DNA from: Chrysopilus asiliformis
Taxonomy: Eukaryota > Arthropoda > Insecta > Diptera > Rhagionidae
Reading direction: 5' to 3'
Length of the DNA: 64,000 nt
NCBI GenBank assembly: GCA_964034945.1
Contig: OZ035962.1
Location: 26,285,530-26,349,529, forward strand
A program made the translations under genes and the position numbers. Each line of letters starts with the position of its first letter. Position 1 is the stretch's first letter. Of the stretch, positions 41,901 to 53,900 are shown one piece after another. Below the pieces are notes generated by a model. It worked only from the letters and a program-made list of their open reading frames with translations, made no database searches and was not told the origin of the DNA.

Positions 41901-44900
41901 ATCTGAAAATAGACTTGTGTTTCATATTTGATATCAAAAAATTGCGCCGCAAGCAAAACTTTTAGAAACAAATATTTCACTATTGAAAATTATTTAATGA
42001 AATGCGCCACAGGCGAATCTTTTTTAGAAAAATGCACTAGAGGTAATAAATTTCGAAGTTTTGAGATCGATTTTTTAAAAGTACAACCCTAGATATTATA
42101 ATTCCGTGAAGCTGGAACTGTCCCGGCCATTCCAGGTTGTATGGTCACCCTACATATAATGCCATCAATAAATGAAATTCAATGATGTAGATTTATATAT
42201 AAATTGTTTTGCCAGCCTCAAATACGATGTTATTCTTTATTTTTATACTTAATTTCATCATAATCATAAAAATATTATTTCAACGTTATTCTCTGGTAGC
42301 ATAAAATACAGTCACATTTTTAAACAGTAAAAAACAACAACAGTTAAACACCAATGGTAGAATATTTACAACATCAAATACACCAGATATCTCTATACTC
42401 TTGTATGAATTGCCATATCGATGTACATGAATGTATTTATGCACAACAGCAAGGATTTAAACATATGTATATTGAAAGAACAGAAAAAAAACCCCCTTAC
42501 AGCAATAAAAACAAATAAAAAAAAGTTCTTAATTTTTTAAAAAACAAAAAAATAAATTACGAATAATAAAATCCTGCAAACAGAATGGAAAATATTTTGC
42601 ATAAATACACATTTGTGTATATTCCAAACGTTCACCGAGCGATATACATCAAATTATTGCTGATGATATGTGAAAATGTGACTGTGTGAATGTGTATTTC
42701 GCCTCTGTTTATACAAATCCGAAACATTTTTTATTTTTTTATTTTTAACTCCTTTTTCTTCATGCATTTTTGCCATTCTTTGTCCATTTTGTATCCTTTA
42801 TAGCATTTCCCAATGCGCTTCTACTTCTTAAAAAAAAAATTATGCACCAGCTGATTACATAAATTGTGTACACATATTTTTTATAATACCAATTTAAATT
42901 GCTCTTTCGCTATTTTATTTATGATTCTCAATGTATGCGAATTTATGAATAAATCATTTTATTATTTATTTGCATATGAGGATTTTCAAGCGGTTTTCTA
43001 GAAAAAAAAAACGTCCAATTAAGGTGACCAGCAATGTCCAAAATTGAACGTTTAACCGTTAAAGATGTAATATGATAAATTATTTGCTAAAACTTACACC
43101 AAAGTGATGGAAAATTTTGAATTTTTGCTTACTGGAATAACTGAAAAGTTACGAAAATTTATTTTGATTCCATTTTTGATGCTTGTTGATTGGAATATTT
43201 TGATTGAGTTTGAATTTGTACACTGAGAGGAACGGAGTAAAAGTTTTAAGCCTGCTGCAGGACTATTTTAGCTAGTACCGGCTAAATTTCCTCCAATCAG
43301 ATGTCTGTTTACCTACAGATGGTCTACAAAAGGTGTACAATTTGCTCACGATAGGTAAGCATTATACTTGCACAAGGTAAACTAAAAAAAATGTCGAAAA
43401 ACAACCGGATACAGATAAACAAAAAATATGTTTACTTTCAGCACGAGTACGTGTAAAGTATTGTCAGTTGAACTGGAAAGATTTGGAGTAACTTCTTGTT
43501 ATTCTTATTGGGCTGAAACATATTGGATTTTCATAACAAAATATGACGGGCCCGTGCTGGCACACTACGATCGCTAGCCAATGGCTCGACCGCATTCTGC
43601 TGAATTTTCGGTCTTTCGATCACCCCCTCCCCTTCGCTGTTTTGCGCGGAATTTAGTGTCACGCTACCGCAGACCACTTCCTCCCACTAAAAGTGTGACG
43701 TATTTTATGGACAGCCCCTTAATTTGTTTAAGGAAAATTTTACCAGAATTTATAATCAAATTTACTACGGATATATCGATAATAAAGACGAAATTCTATT
43801 CACCCCATATTACGCAAGAGCTTTCACTTCAGGAATAATAAATTTTATAATAGTTTTCTGTGCATTTAAATTTCATAAATTCTTTTTATTCCAATCGACT
43901 ACATCTTCCTTCAAGGCGCCATTATCATCACCCTTTTTTGTTTGTTAGTGTTGTTGTTGTTGTTGGTTTCATTTCATTTTTCTTTCATGTAATCCTTGTA
44001 CAACATTTTAATTTTTCTCTAACCACTTATTACGTGACGTTACTGTCAGCAGTCATATACCCATCCTAACCCCCCATCGGCTCTGGTTTTCATACTTCGT
44101 ATTTTGGAATTTCCATTTTCTACATTTGCTTCAGAAACTATCTCCTTCCTGCTGTTACTTTTATGATGAAAATAAGTAAAACGTATAAAAGGTACATCAG
44201 ACACCGTAAGGATCTATTTTGTTTTGCTCTTCTTCCAAGACTTCATTTTCATCTGCCAACACCCCTTGTGAAACGCATGCGAGCTTCAAGCTGGTTTCTT
44301 ATAAATCTCATCTTATAATGTCAACTTTTCTTTTTAGCTTTTCCTTTACCATGATTTGTTACCCCTTGGGGCCTTCTATTTATTATTGTTGTGTGCGATG
44401 TTGTTGTTGTTTTCTTTTTTTTCTTTTTTTGTTCTGCCTCATTTTTTATGTTTTATGCTTTAGTTTCCTCTTTCTATTTCTCATTCTTTTACCTTCTTTT
44501 CCAGTTATATTTTCCTTGCTGTTTCATTTCCCTTTTGTTATCGTTTTGTTTTGTGTATTATAAGAACACGGTAAACAATTTTCATTTATAGTTTTGTTCT
44601 CAAGTTTTCTTATAAAATTTCTCATTTCTCATTTTAGTTTTGTCTTCTTAATGCACTTTTAGCAGCCAAATCAGATGTCAACATTATCATATGACATAAT
44701 TAAAAATGTAGTTTCCTAATGTGAAGCATAATGTTCTTCGCTAATCCCCTGTACATACATTTCATATCTATATTCATACGTTATTAATCTACTTTTTTTC
44801 CATCTTTTGTTTTGTAGAGATATTTTAGAATAGCTGAAAAATAATATTAATATAATTAAGAACCTTTTAGTAATAATAATAATCGATATTAATATTTAAA

Positions 44901-47900
44901 CGATTTTCTTGAAACATATATTTATGACTATATGATCAAAGGAAATATCATTTTTTTCGTAGTTTTCAAAAAGAAATTAATGCTTTTTCTCAACCGAAAC
45001 ATAAAAAATTACTCATTTTATTAGTGTTAAGTTTTTCGCCTCTTTTGAATAATTTTCAATTTAGTTTTCAGATTTTCCGGTAAAAAAAAGTGTCTTTATT
45101 TCGTTCTGAATACCTACATAAAAACTGAATTTCGTGGATGAGACCATGAAGAAACTTTTCTTTAAATGCTTAAAAATTTGTATCTTAACCAAAATACTTG
45201 TTTTTTTCTTATTTATGTACAGATTCTTCTTTTTTTTTGGTACAGTTTAAATTTACGAATTTTCTATCGCAGATTAGTGTGATAGGGCACCGTTGATTTG
45301 GTCTTAAAATTGAACTTATAATGGTAAATGGTGATTTTTCCATTGGTAAGAGAAATATAAGTATACTTATTGGAAGTGAGCGACACGATAAACTTTAGAA
45401 CAAAATTGATAGTAAGTTCTCGAATTTAAGACCGAAATGCGCTGAAAATTTACGTTTTTCTTTCTAAATTCGTGGACTTAAGTTTTACGATCAAACTTTG
45501 ATTTTAATTTTTTAGGCGAACAAACGCGTACAAAAATAATCAATTTAATATTTTTACAAAAATATTAAAAAGACATTTGTATTTCTTAACTCGTCTAATA
45601 TTCTGTAAACAATAAAACAAAAATAGTTTTTTCGATAACTATGATAAAAAGTTAATTTTTTGAATTTAGCGCCATTTAGTTTTTGAATTTAGCGCCACTC
45701 TGCTCGAAATATATTTTCGGTATTACTTTTCGATTATTACTTTTCGATTCAATTACTTTTCGATTCAATTTCGATTCGTGTAAATATTAAAAAAATCGAT
45801 TTCTGTTTAATTAAAAAAAATGATTTTTCACGCTAACAATTTTTAATTTTGTTTCCATAATTTGAAAAAAATTGGAAAAAAATGATTGTTTGGAATTTTG
45901 TTTAATTTACAAAAAATTAATAAACTCTTGAGTATTTTTTTCGAGCGTCTAAAATCGAATAAAAACTCACTACTACCAACAGAAGATTAATAAAATGTCC
46001 AGTGAAAAAAAAAAACAGTTCAAGTTTTATTCCGGACTCACAATCAGTGTTATAATCAAGAATTTCGGATCTATACGCGGAAAATTTTTGTAGCCCCCCC
46101 CCCCCTTCTCTTTAAAAATCACTACTTCTAACAAGACGCATTTCCGAGATTCCATGAATACCCATATTGTCTTTTGAGGCCTTCGAAACCTTTTGGGCTC
46201 TCTTTTAGCTATAGCCACTGTTTACACTCTGCCTATTTTCCAGACTTGACTTCATCGCAAAGATTTAAAAAATTCTATTTTAAAAATGTCGAAATTGAAA
46301 CAAAATTTTTTGATTGTTTCATTAAACGATTTTTTTTATTGAATTCACAGTGGAACCTCCATATTACGGTAGTGAAATTCTCTATTGCTTTGTACTCCAT
46401 ATTCTCAGTCCAAGAATTTTTTCCAACAAGAATGTATCTAAAAAAAATTTAATAAAATCTCAACAAACATTCAAAGCACAAAAATCGGCCGACTGGGCGC
46501 TGACAGCAGCTACGATTGTCAATCATCGGATTGAAAATACAGAGAAGAAAGTCTAAACTGTCAATCGCAACCGTATTCGCAATTGCCAGTGTGCTCCAGC
46601 CATTAGACATGCACTACAAATATTTCAGCTTTTTAAAAATAGATGCAAAGCGGATATTCAAAAATTCATGTTTGATAAAAACTTTGAGTCGAAATTTCCA
46701 TAGAAATTCAAGTGTGCTACTTAAAAACTAACCAAAACATTACAATATTTATAACTCTTAAATTATCTACCATAAAAGGCAAAAAAAATTTTTTAATGTG
46801 AAACATAAATTCAGAAAAGTTTTCCTTGGTGAATTTTGCATGTGCTACCATTACCCACTTTCCATAGTATCAAAAAAAATTTCATCTTCAAAGGACATCT
46901 TCGGTTAAGCCCTATTCACCATAGACGCCACCATAGTCGTCGCGACGTCAGACTCCTGTGACGAAAATGCAAAAATACAAAAAAAAATGGCTCTCGAGTA
47001 CAAAATGGTAACCTAACAATTATTTGCATATACGAATATACTGTATTAACGTGAAAAAAGAGCATCATACGAATTTCCAATGCATTCTATAGTAAAACTT
47101 TTCGTTTCTAACTTTTCTGTTTCTCTTTCGACGTCAGTTTTTACCGCATAAATTGTAAAAATGTATAGAAAAAAAGAACGGAATGGGACACTTAATATAC
47201 ATACACTATGCTTACCGGAAAATTTTCAGAAATGAAAGGAAAATTGAAATTTTTTTTTATGCGTTTCGTTCGGAAAATGAATTAATATGAAACAGCATCC
47301 GGAAATTACTTACGGTTTTCAATTTTCTATGCAGAATTTAATTTTTTAAATGCTATTTATTTTAGAATGTACAAGTAGATTTATCTTCATTTTTATTTTA
47401 TCTTCCATTTAATTTAAATTTATGCTTGTTTCATCTTTTATGCTCTCAAGAGAAAAAAGAAACCCCTTTTATGCACATCATGTCCTTAAATAGGGATGAA
47501 GTTTAAATAGAGTTATACAATAAAAATCCTGTACGCGATACAATTCTATTTATTTCTTTTTTTTTTTGCTTCTCGTAGCGCGACATCAACTTCATTTTAA
47601 ATAAATATTTAAAATTAATTTATTATTGCGTTCTTCACTGTAAAATTGTGTTATTCACTGTACTGAAAAAATTAAAATTCAAAATTGAATTGAACTGAAT
47701 CGGAATATATTGAATTGAGTTGAATTGGATATGTCTATATTATTGAAATGGAAAACACTTTGAATGAACAAAAAAAAAATGAAAATTGAATAGACTGACA
47801 TGAGTTGATGAGAGTTTAAACACAAAATCGAATGCATTATCAAATTGATAAAGTTTTTTTTTTTGTTTAATTAAAGAATAATATTGGTTTTTCAAAATTG

Positions 47901-50900
47901 ATACAGGTTGCATAAAAGTTTACAAATTGAAAATCTAAATTAATATTTCGCGTATAATTCGTATTCTGTAAAAAAAACCTAACATTGAAAATTCTTACAT
48001 ATCTGTATCACAAAAAAAATAACACTAACTAAAAAAGTAGCTAAGTGTGCTTGGACGTTTTCTTTGCGTGCATTTGTTTCAATTATCATAATGAAATATC
48101 GTATCAAAACAAGACATACAGTTGAAAAAAATCAATTTTTTTTAATAAACTATAAACTGAAATAGGTATGAAAATGGGAAATATCGAAAATAGAGATTTT
48201 CCATTTGAAACAATTATTAAAATTGGGAATGCTTTTTTCCAATCGATTTTCAATTTCTATGGCTATTATTACAGTTTGCAAAAGCAAGTTAGTGTGATGA
48301 GCATGAATCTATCAGCCAAATTGGATGAGCTTCAAAGAGGCGATAGACACCTGGAGACGACGGTCGCCTTGTGTGAAATCCGAACGCAACTCCAAGAGTT
48401 GACGAAATCGGTGGAAAGCTGCCAGAGTGAAGTATCTGAGGTATTTTTTTTTTATTTATGCACTAAATATTAGAGTTATCATATTTTCTTTGGGATAATT
48501 CCGGGGCAAGATTTCATATAAAAAATAAAACTTGATTTACACGAAGACCAAGGCAAAAAAAAAATATAAATATGAGCCGCAGGCCAATCCCTTTAAACAG
48601 AATCCGATGCGATTTTCTAAATCAATAGAGACACAGCCCCAAACGAAAATTAACTTAAATTTTCGCGCTCTTTAAGTTTTAAAAAGAGTTCCAGCGGACA
48701 TTTTAAAAGACCAAGAAAGATAAATGCGCCTCAGGACAAATATTTTGAGATAATGTGCCTTTTGTGGCAAAATTTTGAAAAACTACTGTTCTAAATTCTG
48801 GTTTTAAGTTTTTTTTTCCTAAGTCGAAAGTCAAGACCAAGCTTTAGAGAATTTTCAATTTTCCTTGTACAATCACTCGCCGTCAATGGTGTATTCCAAA
48901 CAGTAGATCATAGGTGCTCAAGAGTGACGTCAGAAAAACCATAACTTTTTAAATTAAAAACAAATACCGAAGCAAAAACTGTCGCATCTCCTCAAAAGTT
49001 TTAATTTTTTTTCTTAATATAATAGAATGAGTTTTTAAAAGAAATCCCACTTGAAAGTGTAACCCAATTATTAAAAATTTATTGTGTTTATGTAATTTTC
49101 CTTGGCTCATATTTCCACATGTGAATTTTATTTAATCATGCTATACAGAAAATCAATTTAATTCATATTTTTTTAGGTTAAACGTGATATGGTTGCTATT
49201 AAACATGAATTGGATACTGTACAACAAGTTAAGGAAGAAATTGAGGAGCTACGAGAGTATGTGGATCGTCTGGAAGAACACACACATAGGCGAAAACTTA
49301 GGCTTTTAGAACAAGTTTGTGGATTACGTCTAAACATTTGTTACAAAACTTTAAGTTTCCAATAAAGTGCTTCAGCTCCTTATGTTCATTTATAAACGTT
49401 TTTTTTCATTTGATTTATTCACTGTTTTCTTTTATTACAAACAAAAATAAATAAATTATATGTTACCCAATTTTTTTATTTCCCTGATTTGGACCTTTCT
49501 TGCATATAAGAAAGGTATTTTTATTCATAACATTATTATTATTTTTTAATTGTGTTTTTTCTGAATGTGTTTTTTAAAGTCTATAAATCGATTAACAAAC
49601 CAAATTAATGAAAACTCCTTTCGTTTTGTTTCCATTTTGCTTGTAAACTTGCAGGGTCTTACATTTTTCCTAACATATGCAATATTTGCTGCCGTTCTTG
49701 GTATGCTGCAATTTGGCTATAATACGGGAGTAATAAATGCGCCAGAAAAGAATATCGAGAATTTTATGAAGGATGTCTACAAGGATCGCTATGGCGAGGA
49801 TATTAGCGAGGAGTTCATACAGCAATTATACTCAGTGGCGGTATCGATATTCGCCATTGGGGGCATGCTGGGTGGCTTCAGTGGGGGCTGGATGGCTAAT
49901 AAATTCGGGAGGTAATTCAATTGAATTCAATTTAAAAGTTATTAACTATGAAAAACTAATTTTCAAGGTAAATAATTACATGAGATAATCACGTAATCTC
50001 TTTTTTTTTTAATTTACAGGAAAGGTGGATTACTTTTAAATAATATTTTGGGTATATCAGGTGCTTGCTTAATGGGCGTAACGAAAATGGCTCATTCCTA
50101 CGAAGTGTTATTCTTCGGACGATTTATTATAGGAGTTAATTGCGGTATGTTAATCTTTTATTCAAGGACTTTTGTTTGTGGACAAAAACTAAAAGCTGCA
50201 TTGGTACGCCACTGAGCAGAAATCCAAAATATCTTTATACTAATCTTAAATTGATTTTTTAAAAGAATTTTTGGAATTTCTCACTTCTGTAACAATCCAC
50301 TTAGCCCCACAAAACGTACGCTCGAGTTAACTCGAGCAAATGGCATACCAATTTTTGTCCATGAACAAAATTATAGCAGCACTTAGTTTTACAAACAAAC
50401 TATTTAATTTATTGTCTTTTTTTAGGTTTAAACACATCTTTAGTACCAATGTACATCTCTGAAATAGCCCCATTAAATCTCAGGGGTGGACTCGGTACTG
50501 TTAATCAATTGGCTGTGACTGTAGGTTTATTATTATCCCAAGTGTTGGGTATCGAGCAAATTTTAGGTACAAATGATGGTTGGCCCGTATTACTTGGCCT
50601 AGCCATTTGTCCGGCTATTTTACAACTAATATTACTTCCGGTTTGTCCCGAATCACCACGATATCTTCTTATTACAAAACAATGGGAAGAAGAAGCACGA
50701 AAAGGTGAGTTTTTCGTACTATTTTTATTTTTTTTTTATTGAGTAATTCTTATATTCAATTCAACCGATTTTATTTTACATGGTTTTAATTTAACTTCTT
50801 AGGGGTCGTTTACATCTGACACTTTATTCGGTTAATTTCAGTCTGTAACACAAAATTCATGTTGCAAAATTATTTCGGGTAAAAATCTCTACGGGAATTT

Positions 50901-53900
50901 TTGCATGAGTTCTACAAAATAAAGCAAATGTAAACGATCCCTTATTAGGCGGAAAAAAATAAACATAAATCATGCGAATAAGGTGGTTGTATAACCAACG
51001 GTTTTTAAAAATAAATTTGACAAGAAATTTACACTAAAATTATAAATTTATTTTGCAGCTCTTCGACGATTGCGTGCATCAGCTCAAGTTGAGGAAGATA
51101 TTGAGGAGATGCGCGCCGAAGAGAGGGCACAACAGGCCGAAAGTCATATATCGACAATGGAGTTAATTTGTTCACCAACGCTGAGGGCGCCACTCATTAT
51201 CGGAATTGTTATGCAACTTAGTCAACAGTTTAGCGGTATCAATGCGGTATTTTATTATTCGACGTCGCTTTTCATGAGTTCTGGATTAACGGAGGAAAGT
51301 GCAAAATTTGCCACTATTGGCATCGGTGCTATTATGGTATGAAAAAACACTTTATTTTAATACAGAATCTTTATTGATAGGTTTTTTTAATACGTTACGG
51401 ATTTCCGTGATCGAAATTTACCAGAAATTTTCTTTAAATTGCCATTAGGGTCCGTTTGCACGTACTATTCATAAAAAACGAAATTTTGCTTAATCCTAGA
51501 GAAGCCCTAGAGATTCTGGTAATCACAAATTTGAAGCTAAACAAAAGTGGCTAATACAGTGCGACCGAAGGTCAGTTTTTGACCGAAGCCGAACTGCGGC
51601 TTTTTTCTTAACCCGTTCGGTATTTTGATGCCATATGGCAACGCAGTTAAAAATCTGAATTTACTTATTACTTATTTATTTTCAACACTCTATTTTCATG
51701 CAGTGCACCATTAAGTGCATTTGTGACACAATTTTGATTTTTTGAGTAAAAAGCTGGACCACAGTGGACGTACTATTTGAAAAAAATTAAAATTTTTAAT
51801 TTTTTTTTTTAAATTTTTTTTTTGTTTTAAATGAATACTAATAGCTTAAACATCATTAATTTGTATATAGAGTATTTTTAACCCCCATAGAAAAAAACAT
51901 GTACCGAACGGGTTAATATTCGGCCGAAGTTGTAGGCGAAAATCTGTATAAAAGTTAAAACAACGTTGTTTGGAAAAAAATCTACCGTGAAAATTGTTCG
52001 GTTTTCTTTTTTTAAACCCGGTTAATTTTGGCCGAAACTGAAGTTTGGGAGAAGGTATGATTTTTGGCCGAAGCCGATTAAGCGGTCGGACTTTTGTTTG
52101 CTAAGATTCGTTGGACAAACGTCCCTAAATGTTTTTGATTGCTTTTAAAAAAGTAAAAAAATCTGCCTGAAAAACTAATTTCCCGAGTGTAATGTTTTAC
52201 AAGAAAACCATCGAAAATGATCCCAATATTTCGATTTTTATGATTTTTATGATAATAATTCAATTTTTCCGTCTTTTTTATGATCTCAGGTTGTAATGAC
52301 TTTAGTTTCTATACCACTTATGGACCGGACCGGTCGAAGAACTCTCCACCTGTACGGCTTAGGTGGAATGTTCATATTCTCGATATTCATAACGATATCA
52401 TTTTTAATCAAGGCAAGTATATCAGATATGATTTTATTACATTATTTTTACCCCACAAGAAAAAAATTGAGAAAATATCAACGTGAACTTAAATATAAAT
52501 GTGGGTGATTTACGGTTTGTATTTTTACAATATATTTATAGAAATATGATGTTATTTTTTTATATTTTATTTTATTTTCGTTTTAAATTCTTCATTTAAT
52601 TCAAATTGACCAATTTACTAAATCTTATCTAATGAAACAGTAAAAATATTTGTAAGAACTACAAAAGTTGAAATTTTTGTCATGATTTTTAGTCGGTTTG
52701 TGTTATAAGTCGAATACCACCAGTTAGTGGCTTTATATTTGGCTTCCTTTCGAAAAATTGTCGTATTAAGTAACAATTTTTTATATAAAAATATCGATTT
52801 TCTTAAAGGCAACCTCTTTTTCACAGGACCTCTTTTCCACAGGACCATTAGTAGTGTAACATTACAAAACGGGGCGGTACGGTTCAAAAAGTGACGGATT
52901 TTCCCCCAGACACAATAGGAGCGCGCCTAGGGCTCTAGAATCATAACACCATAACTCAGAAATTAACATCGAATTTTTAAAACTATTAATCAAAAAAATT
53001 TCGCCTGCGGCGCATTGCTTTTTGCTGCTTCACAGATAGCGTTTTTTTTTTTAAGAACAAGCATGAACATTTTTATAGCCTTGAGTTAAGGTATGAGCCG
53101 AAAAAGATTAGACAACTTAGGCCCGTTTGCGCGTATTATTCTTGAAAAATTAAGTTGTGGTTAGCCTACTTAAACCGTAGAAATTCTTCGACTTAATTTT
53201 TTTAAGTTGTACATAAGTTGCTAAGTTTTGTTGGTGCAAACGGCACTTAGAGCCTTAAATTGTCACCAAAAAATTACAAAAAAAATCTAATTTTTAGCGG
53301 GAAAACCTTGAGGGATTGAAAATCTTAATATTAGGCCCTATCACAGAATACGATACGAATGACTCGGATCGTAAACTCAATGTTGTTGTTGGTATAAAAC
53401 ACTAACAACATTCGTATCGGATTCTGGAATAGGGCCTATTAACTCACAGAGCCACGAACCGAATGGATTGTATCTATACAGGGATTATTCCAAAAGAGGT
53501 CAGAATTCTCACTAGTGAGTTCTAGGTTTTCCCATCAGAATTGACTAGTGAGAATTCCCACAGTTTTTAGAATAATCGCGGTACCCTTTATATCTAAATA
53601 TGTGCCTCTAAAGGGTTAATGTATGTGTATTGCCAGATCAACAAAAAAAGATCTCACTGCATAAGTGCAAAGTCTTTGTTTATATCACTTTGTATAACCC
53701 TAACAGCTGTCAAAATGTTTCATTAGATATGATTTGTAAAAATCTGTAATTTCTTAATTTTCTTAAATTTTTGTTTATTTTGTCTGTGTGGTTTTTTTTT
53801 TGGTTTGTTTTGCATGTAAATAAAAATGCTTTATTAACTTAGATACGTAGAAAAATGATAACATTTGAATTGTAAATAATAATAAAAAAAATTGCCTATG

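Larger units (their letters stand above)
38795..48274. other. Large Glut1 intron, distal part
   Basis: Holds the 32-bp minisatellite and the second hAT element. Homopolymer C at 46097-46106, a T-rich stretch at 44200-44560 giving a false membrane-like ORF, and a possible pogo-type end (CAGTGGAACCTCCATATTAC) at about 46349. No exon found. Confidence 0.5.

Noticed and set aside
44219..44591. 114-codon membrane-like ORF, plus strand
   Set aside because: It lies in T-rich DNA; TTT/TTC runs always translate as hydrophobic. No family pattern or start context.
49565..49654. In-frame ATG at 49565 as an alternative transporter start
   Set aside because: The codons before 49655 read as T-rich intron with a normal polypyrimidine tract and acceptor; no leader or promoter evidence.
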